This document shows, one piece after another, positions 1-5,531 of a DNA stretch of 5,531 nt. Location of the stretch: assembly GCA_030697085.1 (NCBI GenBank), contig JAUYQT010000421.1, forward strand, positions 1 to 5,531, written 5' to 3'. Position 1 is the first letter of the stretch, and every line of letters starts with the position of its first letter. Under the pieces are notes generated by a model. It was not told where the DNA came from. It saw only the letters and a list, made by a program, of their open reading frames with translations, and ran no database searches. This DNA comes from Azonexus sp. Its GTDB lineage: Bacteria; Pseudomonadota; Gammaproteobacteria; Burkholderiales; Rhodocyclaceae. A program made the translations under genes and the position numbers.

Positions 1-13
1 AGCGCGCCCCGGT

Positions 14-610
14 TCAGTCTTTTTCGACCGGCATTTGAAGGAGTCGCACGCGATCCTTGGCCTTGACGAAAACCTGCTGGTTCGGATTAGTGTATTTAGT
101 CTTCTTGGGACCACGGTAGGTCAAAACAATCGCAGCGATCATACCAACCAGCAATACGATAGAGGCAAGTTCAAATGGGAAAACATAATCGCTGAACATC
201 AACGCGCCAATACTCTTGGTATTGGAAATTCCCGCAGGAAGCAATACGTCAGCGGCCGGAACCTGAAGATATTTGCTACCCAATACCAAACTCATTTCAA
301 CCACCATGAGAATACCTAGAATGGCTCCAAGTGGGAGATAGTTCCAGAACCCCTGTCGTACACGGTCTATGTTTATATCGAGCATCATGACAACAAAAAG
401 GAATAGCACCATTACCGCACCAACATAGACAAGAATGAGGGCAATTGCCAAAAACTCAGCCTGCAGCAATGCCCAGATTCCCCCACAGGTAAAGAATGCG
501 AGGATCAAATGCAAAGCAGCATGCACCGGATTCCTGGCAGTGATTACACGGAGACTGGCAGCAATTAGAATCGTAGCCAGAAAGTAGAAGACAAAAGTCT
601 GAAAATCCAT
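14..610 (-). CDS. nuoJ: NADH-quinone oxidoreductase subunit J
   Basis: NuoJ (ND6 family) is a membrane-arm subunit of complex I that sits with NuoA, NuoK and NuoH between the quinone module and the antiporter-like subunits, and takes part in the conformational and proton-transfer coupling. The 198-residue product has five membrane segments near residues 4-23, 28-48, 53-77, 92-112 and 146-165. The third, AEFLAIALILVYVGAVMVLF at 51-70, is the family's most conserved helix; in known structures it contains a pi-bulge around the Tyr-Val-Gly (62-64 here). The last helix carries the typical FELASIVLLVGMIAAI. A hydrophilic, Lys/Arg-rich tail from about 166 (GPKKTKYTNPNQQVFVKAKDR) resembles betaproteobacterial NuoJ tails as I recall them and is expected on the cytoplasmic side. 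The gene ends in TGA 13 bases from the window edge, where nuoK should follow but no start codon for it is visible. Confidence 0.96.
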   Translation of the reverse strand: MDFQTFVFYFLATILIAASLRVITARNPVHAALHLILAFFTCGGIWALLQAEFLAIALILVYVGAVMVLFLFVVMMLDINIDRVRQGFWNYLPLGAILGILMVVEMSLVLGSKYLQVPAADVLLPAGISNTKSIGALMFSDYVFPFELASIVLLVGMIAAIVLTYRGPKKTKYTNPNQQVFVKAKDRVRLLQMPVEKD

Positions 611-616
611 CGCTAG

Positions 617-621
617 TCTCT
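617..621 (-). promoter_or_regulatory. Weak ribosome binding site of nuoJ
   Basis: The coding strand reads AGAGA six bases before the nuoJ ATG at 610. The match is poor, and the short 12-base gap after nuoI suggests that nuoJ may depend partly on ribosomes arriving from nuoI (inference). No better site lies near another in-frame start. Confidence 0.4.
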
Positions 622-622
622 A

Positions 623-1111
623 TTATCGGTAAGGTGCATCAAGTTCACGATCTTTGGCAATTTGTGCCTCATAGCGATCACCCGTGGCCAACAACATTTG
701 CTTGGTGTAATAAAGATCGCCCCGCTTTTCCCCGTGATATTCAAATATCCGAGTTTCAACGATTGCATCAACTGGGCAAGCCTCTTCACAGAAACCGCAG
801 AAAATACATTTCGTCAAATCAATATCATACCGAGTGGTACGTCTTGAACCATCATCACGCGGCTCAGCTTCAATGGTAATCGCTAGAGCCGGACAAATCG
901 CCTCACAAAGCTTGCAAGCAATACAACGTTCCTCTCCATTCGGATAACGCCGTAAAGCATGTAGCCCACGAAACCGAGAACTCTGTGGCGTCTTTTCTTC
1001 AGGGTACTGGACTGTAATTTTCCGTGCGAAAAAATACTTGCCGGTTACTGACATTCCTTTCAACAACTCCTTGAGGAGGAGGCTGTTGAAGATTTCCTTC
1101 ATCGAACCCAT
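623..1111 (-). CDS. nuoI: NADH-quinone oxidoreductase subunit I
   Basis: NuoI is the ferredoxin-like subunit that carries the two 4Fe-4S clusters N6a and N6b, passing electrons from NuoG to cluster N2 in NuoB near the quinone site. The 162-residue product has the expected length. The two cysteine motifs are [12 protein letters not shown] at 63-74 (Cys63, Cys66, Cys69, Cys73) and [12 protein letters not shown] at 102-113 (Cys102, Cys105, Cys108, Cys112). In this 8Fe ferredoxin arrangement the fourth Cys of each motif completes the other cluster. The N-terminal part (about 5-30) is an amphipathic stretch of the kind that lies on the membrane surface in known complex I structures. The core [21 protein letters not shown] before the first motif is as I recall for alpha- and betaproteobacterial NuoI. 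It starts 10 bases after nuoH and ends in adjacent in-frame stops TAA and TAG, 12 bases before nuoJ. Confidence 0.98.
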   Translation of the reverse strand: MGSMKEIFNSLLLKELLKGMSVTGKYFFARKITVQYPEEKTPQSSRFRGLHALRRYPNGEERCIACKLCEAICPALAITIEAEPRDDGSRRTTRYDIDLTKCIFCGFCEEACPVDAIVETRIFEYHGEKRGDLYYTKQMLLATGDRYEAQIAKDRELDAPYR

Positions 1112-1117
1112 AAAATT

Positions 1118-1123
1118 CCCCTC
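1118..1123 (-). promoter_or_regulatory. Ribosome binding site of nuoI, overlapping the nuoH stop
   Basis: The coding strand reads GAGGGG, a good Shine-Dalgarno match, six bases before the ATG at 1111. Its first two bases are part of the nuoH TGA stop. This decides between the two in-frame ATGs at the start of nuoI (1111 and 1102) in favour of 1111, because the site would be 15 bases from the second one. Confidence 0.75.
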
Positions 1124-2171
1124 ACTTCCAGATATTCAAAGGTGACATCATCCAAACACCGACGACGACGAGCCAAATCAAACAAATTGGTAAAAAAACC
1201 TTCCAGCCAAGACGCATCAACTGGTCATAACGATAACGTGGAAACGTGGCTCGGAACCAAAGGAAAAGGAACAAAACAAAGGACGTTTTGGCGAATAACC
1301 AAAGAATCCCATCTGGCAAAAAACCAACCGGAGACAGCCAACCACCCAGAAACAAGATCGAAGTCAATACTGCGACAAGAATCATGTTGGCATATTCCGC
1401 CAAAAAGAACAGGGCGAACGCCATGCCAGAATACTCAACGTGAAAACCAGCAACAATTTCCGATTCACCCTCAGCGACGTCAAATGGCGCGCGATTTAAC
1501 TCAGCCGTACCAGATATTAAATACACAATAAACATCGGAAATAATGGCAGCCAATTCCAGGAAAGGAAGCCCAACCCCAAATCAGCAAATCGGCCATTAC
1601 TTTGACCATTAACAATTTCGACCAGATTAAGACTGTTGGAAACCATCAAGACTACGATCAGCGAAAACCCCATCGCAATTTCATAGGAAACCATCTGAGC
1701 CGCGGAGCGCATTGCGCCAATAAAAGCATATTTCGAATTTGACGCCCAGCCAGAAAGGATTACACCGTACACACCCATTGATGTAATTGCCATGATATAG
1801 AGCAAACTCGCATCAATATTGGCGAGCACCAGCGTGTCAGTGAATGGAACAACGGCCCAAGCAGCAAGCGCCGGCGCAATTGCCAGCATCGGAGCGATTA
1901 TAAATATTCCTTTACTGGCACTACTCGGAACAATAATTTCCTTGAGCAAGAGTTTCAAACCGTCAGCAATTGGTTGAATCAGCCCCCACGGCCCCACTCG
2001 ATTAGGTCCAATTCGAACTTGCATGAAACCAATGACCTTGCGTTCAGCAAGTGTCAGATAGGCCACACCGAGCATCAAGGGAGCAACGATGAGAACTATC
2101 TTGATAAGCGTCCAAACAGCTGGCCATACACCACCGAAGACACCCTGCCCAAAACCCATTAGTGCGTCCAT
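1122..2171 (-). CDS. nuoH: NADH-quinone oxidoreductase subunit H
   Basis: NuoH (ND1 family) is the membrane subunit at the junction of the two arms of complex I; it forms much of the quinone entry channel and the start of the proton-coupling path. The 349-residue product is full length and strongly hydrophobic, with about eight membrane segments, the clearest near residues 20-40, 89-110, 121-141, 163-179, 250-276, 289-306 and 325-343. The two family signatures are present: [16 protein letters not shown] at 63-78 and [14 protein letters not shown] at 229-242, the latter with the conserved acidic residues Asp231, Glu234, Glu236 and Glu238. Also visible are LAERKVIG at 41-48, [11 protein letters not shown] at 53-63, the [19 protein letters not shown] loop at 146-164 and [13 protein letters not shown] at 307-319. 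The ATG chosen directly follows the nuoG stop and has a TGGAG site upstream. The TGA stop overlaps the nuoI ribosome binding site. Confidence 0.98.
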   Translation of the reverse strand: MDALMGFGQGVFGGVWPAVWTLIKIVLIVAPLMLGVAYLTLAERKVIGFMQVRIGPNRVGPWGLIQPIADGLKLLLKEIIVPSSASKGIFIIAPMLAIAPALAAWAVVPFTDTLVLANIDASLLYIMAITSMGVYGVILSGWASNSKYAFIGAMRSAAQMVSYEIAMGFSLIVVLMVSNSLNLVEIVNGQSNGRFADLGLGFLSWNWLPLFPMFIVYLISGTAELNRAPFDVAEGESEIVAGFHVEYSGMAFALFFLAEYANMILVAVLTSILFLGGWLSPVGFLPDGILWLFAKTSFVLFLFLWFRATFPRYRYDQLMRLGWKVFLPICLIWLVVVGVWMMSPLNIWK

Positions 2172-4502
2172 TTATGCACGCTCCACAGAAATCTGCCCGA
2201 ACATATCACCTAGCTTACTGGTGCTTGAATGCGCCGCTGAAACGCAGACGCAACCTGCTGGAATATTGTTATCGGCCACGGCAATCAACAAAGCCTCACC
2301 CTGCCCCTGCGTAAGCCTAACGGAAGCCCCTGATACCAGGCCCAAATCTGATAGTGTCAAGTCGTTAAACCGGGCTGCTGGAGCAACAGAGTCGGTTGTT
2401 TGCTGCAAAACAGGAGAACGTCGCGCCATTGAATCAGCGAAGTTAATTGGAACGTTGGCAATCCGCTGCAATCCAATATTGACTGAAGGCAGTTTTAGAT
2501 CAACGCCATTCAAGTCGTTGCTTAAACCTGCAGCAAACTCGACATCCTTGCCTAGAACCTCATCTCTAACCGATTCACTCGATTCATAAGCGAACCCGTC
2601 CAAATTCAGGACGTTTCCGAGAACACGCAATATTTTCCATGCCGGGCGCGAGTCGCCACGTGCCTTAACAACACCGTTGAAGCTTTGGATACGGCCTTCA
2701 GTATTAACGAAAGTACCGGCAGTTTCCGTATAAGGAGCGATTGGCAACATCACATCGGCGTATTCAAATGCCGGCGCATGTTTAAATGAAGACATATACA
2801 CAACGAGGCTTGCCTGTTTAAGCGCGGCGATTGCCAATTGCGGGTTGCCGCAATCAAACTCAGGCTCAACCCCCATTAGCACATAAGCTTTTCGGGGTTT
2901 GTCGAACATCTCGCGAGCATTTGAGCCGGATGCTCGAGGCAACGCAAGGTTGCCACCAACCGTATTGGCAGCCTCACCAAGAAAACCAACCGTCCCACCC
3001 GTCAGTTTAGCAAGCTCAAGCGCCAGAAGCTGAATTTGACTCGCATCAGCAGACTGAGTAGCAACATTACCCAATAAAATCGATCGCTTATCACCCTCAA
3101 CAAGGCTTTGAGCAATTTTTCGACTTTGATCGGAGAGAGCAACCGAGGCAAGTTCGACTGAAGGTGTAACACCCTTTATCTCAGCAGCTGCCTTTAATAT
3201 TGCAGCCAATTCAACAACAAGCAAAGAGGGTGATACGGTAATTCGATCATGCAATTCAATTAAATCGTCATCCGATGTTACTGACAGCACACTAACTTTT
3301 GTAAATTTCTTCGCAGCCTGCCTCAATCGCTGAGCAATAAGCGGGTGATCTTTTCGCAAAAAAGCGCCGACTACAAGCGCTGCGTCAAGATCCTTGATCT
3401 CTGAAATTTTCAATCCGAGCCAAGGCGTACCACCGCGTTTGCCATCAGAAGAAAAATCAATTTGCCGCGGGCGGAAATCAACATTAATGCTGCCAAGGCC
3501 GGCCATCACCTTGCCGAGCAGGAAAAGCTCTTCAACCGTTGAGTTTTGTGCTGCGAGCGCAGCCAGAGAATCTCCGCCATGTTCGCGTGAGACATCTTTT
3601 AATCCATGAGCAACGTAATCAAGCGCAACAGTCCAGTCCACTTCGCGCCATTGACCACCCTGCTTAACCATAGGCTTGGTTAAACGCTCTTCTGAATTTA
3701 AAGCCAGATATGAGAAACGCTCTTTATCGGAAATCCAGCACTCATTCACATCCTCGTTTTCACGAGGCAAGACACGCATTACGCTATCGTGTTTGACCTG
3801 AACAACCAAGTTTGCGCCCGCCGAGTCATGCGGACTTATGGATTTACGGCGCTGCAACTCCCAGGAGCGCGCGGTGTACCGGAATGGTTTGGAAGTTAAT
3901 GCACCAACAGGACAAAGATCAATCATATTGCCGGACAACTCGGAGTCGACCGTACGCCCAAGGAAAGTAGTTATCTCGGAATGCATATTCCGATTAGCCA
4001 TTCCCAACTCCATGATACCGCCAATCTCCTGTCCAAAACGGACACAACGAGTACAGTGAATACAACGACTCATTTCCTCCATTGAAATAAGCGGTCCAAC
4101 ATTTTTGTGAAAAACGACGTGCTTTTCTTCTGTGTAGCGACTCTTCATTGGGCCGTAGCCTACCGACATGTCCTGAAGTTGGCATTCACCACCTTGGTCA
4201 CAAATCGGACAATCCAGTGGGTGATTGATCAGTAGAAATTCCATCACCCCCTTCTGAGCCTTGATCGCCAAATCGGAGTGGGTGAAAACCTTCATTCCAT
4301 TGGTCACAGGCGTTGCGCAGGCGGGCAAGGGCTTCGGCGCCTTTTCAACCTGGACAAGACACATCCGGCAATTTGCGGCAATTGAAAGTTTTTTGTGATA
4401 GCAGAAGTGCGGGATATATACGCCAACCTGCTGCGCGGCATCCATTACCGTGCTGCCATCTGGCACTTGCGCCTTTTTACCGTCGATTTCTATTTCTAGC
4501 AT
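2172..4502 (-). CDS. nuoG: NADH-quinone oxidoreductase subunit G
   Basis: NuoG is the large peripheral-arm subunit of complex I that carries much of the iron-sulfur wire between NuoF and NuoI. The 776-residue product is full length. The N-terminal ferredoxin-like domain has the 2Fe-2S N1b ligands Cys34, Cys45, Cys48 and Cys62. The next domain has the N5 4Fe-4S ligands His94, Cys98, Cys101 and Cys107 (H-x3-C-x2-C-x5-C). The N4 4Fe-4S ligands are Cys147, Cys150, Cys153 and Cys197 (the last in DLCPVGAL). The following part, from about residue 215, belongs to the molybdopterin-oxidoreductase-like fold, which in complex I has no molybdenum cofactor role. Cysteines for the extra cluster N7, known from Escherichia coli and Thermus, are absent: the equivalent stretch reads SISPHDSAGANLVVQVK. 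The tail (about 715-776) resembles the molybdopterin-dinucleotide-binding-type barrel and ends SVERA, as I recall for betaproteobacterial NuoG. The TAA stop directly abuts the nuoH ATG. Confidence 0.98.
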   Translation of the reverse strand: MLEIEIDGKKAQVPDGSTVMDAAQQVGVYIPHFCYHKKLSIAANCRMCLVQVEKAPKPLPACATPVTNGMKVFTHSDLAIKAQKGVMEFLLINHPLDCPICDQGGECQLQDMSVGYGPMKSRYTEEKHVVFHKNVGPLISMEEMSRCIHCTRCVRFGQEIGGIMELGMANRNMHSEITTFLGRTVDSELSGNMIDLCPVGALTSKPFRYTARSWELQRRKSISPHDSAGANLVVQVKHDSVMRVLPRENEDVNECWISDKERFSYLALNSEERLTKPMVKQGGQWREVDWTVALDYVAHGLKDVSREHGGDSLAALAAQNSTVEELFLLGKVMAGLGSINVDFRPRQIDFSSDGKRGGTPWLGLKISEIKDLDAALVVGAFLRKDHPLIAQRLRQAAKKFTKVSVLSVTSDDDLIELHDRITVSPSLLVVELAAILKAAAEIKGVTPSVELASVALSDQSRKIAQSLVEGDKRSILLGNVATQSADASQIQLLALELAKLTGGTVGFLGEAANTVGGNLALPRASGSNAREMFDKPRKAYVLMGVEPEFDCGNPQLAIAALKQASLVVYMSSFKHAPAFEYADVMLPIAPYTETAGTFVNTEGRIQSFNGVVKARGDSRPAWKILRVLGNVLNLDGFAYESSESVRDEVLGKDVEFAAGLSNDLNGVDLKLPSVNIGLQRIANVPINFADSMARRSPVLQQTTDSVAPAARFNDLTLSDLGLVSGASVRLTQGQGEALLIAVADNNIPAGCVCVSAAHSSTSKLGDMFGQISVERA
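2181..2185 (-). promoter_or_regulatory. Ribosome binding site of nuoH, inside the nuoG 3' end
   Basis: The coding strand reads TGGAG nine bases before the nuoH ATG at 2171. The site lies within the last sense codons of nuoG (the Val-Glu of VERA). Because the nuoG stop TAA is immediately followed by the nuoH ATG, ribosomes finishing nuoG arrive exactly at the nuoH start, so translational coupling is likely (inference). Confidence 0.65.
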
Positions 4503-4553
4503 GTCGCTACCTTGCAGCCAGTTTTTTCGTATCTATTACTTGGAAGGATTTGG
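4503..4553 (-). other. nuoF-nuoG intergenic spacer
   Basis: This 51-base gap is the longest non-coding stretch in the window. I see no convincing promoter boxes, no stem-loop followed by a T-run that would act as a terminator, and no small ORF. It carries a short run of six A's on the coding strand and the nuoG ribosome binding site near its nuoG-proximal end. It is best read as an ordinary intra-operon spacer. Confidence 0.7.
4509..4513 (-). promoter_or_regulatory. Ribosome binding site of nuoG
   Basis: The coding strand reads AAGGT six bases before the nuoG ATG at 4502. It is a moderate Shine-Dalgarno match at a suitable distance and supports that start, which also gives the expected N-terminus MLEIEIDGKK of the 2Fe-2S domain. 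Confidence 0.6.
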
Positions 4554-5531
4554 TCAGGCAAAAGCCTTGTGAAATCCACTGCCAGCCCATTGAACATCTT
4601 TGGGAATCAGACAGGTCTTATGTTCTATGTGGTACTCAAATTCGCTACCGAAATGCTTAAGAAAACTCTGAACGGGTAACGCGGCAGCATCACCTAGCGC
4701 GCAAATAGTACGCCCCATGATATTGCCCAGAACGCTACTCAACAGGTCCATATCTTCCGGCTTGCCTAAACCGCTTTCAATTCGGTGTATTACCTTGTAC
4801 ATCCAAGCAGTACCTTCTCGACATGGAGTGCATTGACCACATGACTCCTCATAATAAAAGAAGGAGAGGCGCTCGAGAGCCTTAACCATACAAACAGTTT
4901 CATCCATGACAATAACCGCCCCGGAGCCTAACATCGAGCCAGCTTTACTGATCGAGTCATAGTCCATCGTGGTTTCCATCATCACGTCAGCGGGAACAAT
5001 AGGTGCCGACGAGCCACCTGGAATAACCGCTTTCAACTTACGGCCACCACGCATTCCACCACACATTTCCAACAGTGTTGCAAATGATGTCCCTAACGGG
5101 ATTTCGTAGTTGCCGGGACGATTGACGTGGCCGGAAACCGAAAACAGCTTGGTCCCCCCATTATTAGGCTTACCAAGGTTTAGAAACTCTTCACCACCCA
5201 TCTTGAGAATAAACGGGATCGATGCAAATGTCTCAGTATTATTAATTGTAGTGGGCTTGCCATATAAACCGAAAGAAGCTGGAAATGGCGGCTTGAAACG
5301 CGGCTGCCCTTTCTTTCCTTCAATTGATTCTAGCAGCGCTGTTTCCTCTCCGCAGATATAGGCACCATAGCCATGATGTGCAAAGAGTTCAAAGCAAAAA
5401 TCCGAACCAAGAATATTCTGACCAATGAATCCAGCAGCACGAGCTTCGTCAAGGGCTTCTTCAAAGCGCTTATATGTTTCCCAAATTACACCGTGAACAT
5501 AGTTGTAGCCACGGTTTGCACCCATAGCATA
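4554..5531 (-). CDS. nuoF: NADH-quinone oxidoreductase subunit F (partial, 5' end missing)
   Basis: NuoF is the peripheral-arm subunit of complex I that oxidises NADH, holds FMN and passes electrons to 4Fe-4S cluster N3. The frame stays open to the window edge, so this is the C-terminal 325 residues; the family is usually about 420-450 long, so roughly 100 residues are missing, including the glycine-rich GRGGxGFPTG part of the FMN site. Visible in the fragment: the nucleotide/FMN-site signature [16 protein letters not shown] at about residues 54-69, the INNTET segment near 96-101 with its Asn pair, and the N3 motif [12 protein letters not shown] with Cys231, Cys234 and Cys237, plus the fourth ligand Cys277 in RTICALGD. 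The Met at 5525 is internal: the codons before it read Tyr-Ala, continuing the conserved [14 protein letters not shown] stretch. Val15 and the DFCF segment at 44-47 look unusual (see findings). The gene ends in TGA, 51 bases before nuoG. Identification is very secure. Confidence 0.97.
   Translation of the reverse strand, partial: YAMGANRGYNYVHGVIWETYKRFEEALDEARAAGFIGQNILGSDFCFELFAHHGYGAYICGEETALLESIEGKKGQPRFKPPFPASFGLYGKPTTINNTETFASIPFILKMGGEEFLNLGKPNNGGTKLFSVSGHVNRPGNYEIPLGTSFATLLEMCGGMRGGRKLKAVIPGGSSAPIVPADVMMETTMDYDSISKAGSMLGSGAVIVMDETVCMVKALERLSFFYYEESCGQCTPCREGTAWMYKVIHRIESGLGKPEDMDLLSSVLGNIMGRTICALGDAAALPVQSFLKHFGSEFEYHIEHKTCLIPKDVQWAGSGFHKAFA

Noticed and set aside
1..13. Possible start of nuoK after nuoJ
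   Set aside because: Only 13 bases remain, with no start codon or clear ribosome binding site on the minus strand. nuoK is expected beyond the edge but cannot be annotated here.
1142..1531. A 129-codon open frame on the plus strand antisense to nuoH
   Set aside because: The translation is rich in Lys, Arg, Asn, Gln and Thr, which is what the complement of hydrophobic membrane-protein codons gives. It has no family resemblance and sits wholly inside nuoH.
2089..2589. A 166-codon open frame on the plus strand, antisense to the nuoH start and nuoG end
   Set aside because: It lies opposite two unmistakable complex I genes, its translation is low-complexity Ser/Thr/Pro/Arg-rich with no recognisable domain, and no ribosome binding site or promoter context supports it. 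It is a shadow of the coding strand.
3994..4185. A 63-codon minus-strand frame inside nuoG
   Set aside because: It overlaps the N5-N4 cluster region of nuoG in another frame and encodes nothing recognisable.
4503..4553. Possible terminator or internal promoter between nuoF and nuoG
   Set aside because: No stem-loop with a following T-run and no paired promoter boxes could be read; the A-run alone is not enough.
4313..4660. A 115-codon plus-strand frame spanning the nuoF-nuoG gap
   Set aside because: Most of it is antisense to conserved NuoG and NuoF coding sequence; the product has no recognisable motif, and the 51-base gap shows no promoter for it.
5523..5525. The ATG at 5525 as the true start of nuoF
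   Set aside because: The frame continues open to the window edge with Tyr-Ala codons that match the conserved [11 protein letters not shown] segment, and the FMN-site N-terminal domain would be missing otherwise. The gene is truncated by the window, not short.

Overview
The window is a contiguous piece of a bacterial nuo operon, which encodes the proton-pumping NADH:ubiquinone oxidoreductase (respiratory complex I). All five genes lie on the minus strand, so in transcription order from right to left they are nuoF (5' end missing), nuoG, nuoH, nuoI and nuoJ. This is the canonical nuoA-N order. Every gene is intact apart from the truncation of nuoF at the right edge, and I see no frameshift, mobile element, RNA gene, CRISPR array or inserted cargo gene.

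Layout in transcription order: nuoF 5531-4554 (NADH/FMN/4Fe-4S subunit, last 325 residues); a 51-base spacer; nuoG 4502-2172 (iron-sulfur electron wire subunit); no spacer, nuoG stop and nuoH start directly abutting; nuoH 2171-1122 (membrane subunit at the quinone site); a 10-base spacer; nuoI 1111-623 (two 4Fe-4S clusters linking the wire to quinone); a 12-base spacer; nuoJ 610-14 (membrane antiporter-module subunit). Only 13 bases remain after nuoJ, where nuoK would be expected just outside the window. No promoter or terminator is visible between genes, consistent with one polycistronic transcript.

Functionally the genes cover a continuous stretch of the complex: electrons enter from NADH at FMN in NuoF, pass through cluster N3 (NuoF), the NuoG clusters N1b, N4 and N5, then N6a/N6b in NuoI, toward quinone bound next to NuoH. 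NuoJ is part of the membrane arm that couples this to proton pumping.

Organism: the protein sequences resemble betaproteobacterial complex I as I remember it (NuoI of 162 residues with the [30 protein letters not shown] core, NuoG without the N7 cluster cysteines and ending in SVERA, NuoF with the [14 protein letters not shown] segment). The base composition looks moderate, not the high GC of many Burkholderiales, so a Nitrosomonadales-type betaproteobacterium (ammonia oxidiser, iron oxidiser or methylotroph relatives) is my best guess. That assignment is an inference from memory, not from a search.

This is an ordinary core-metabolism region. I found no sign of an undescribed system. The second-look items are small: a few unusual residues in NuoF, the tight gene junctions, and the cofactor inventory of NuoG.
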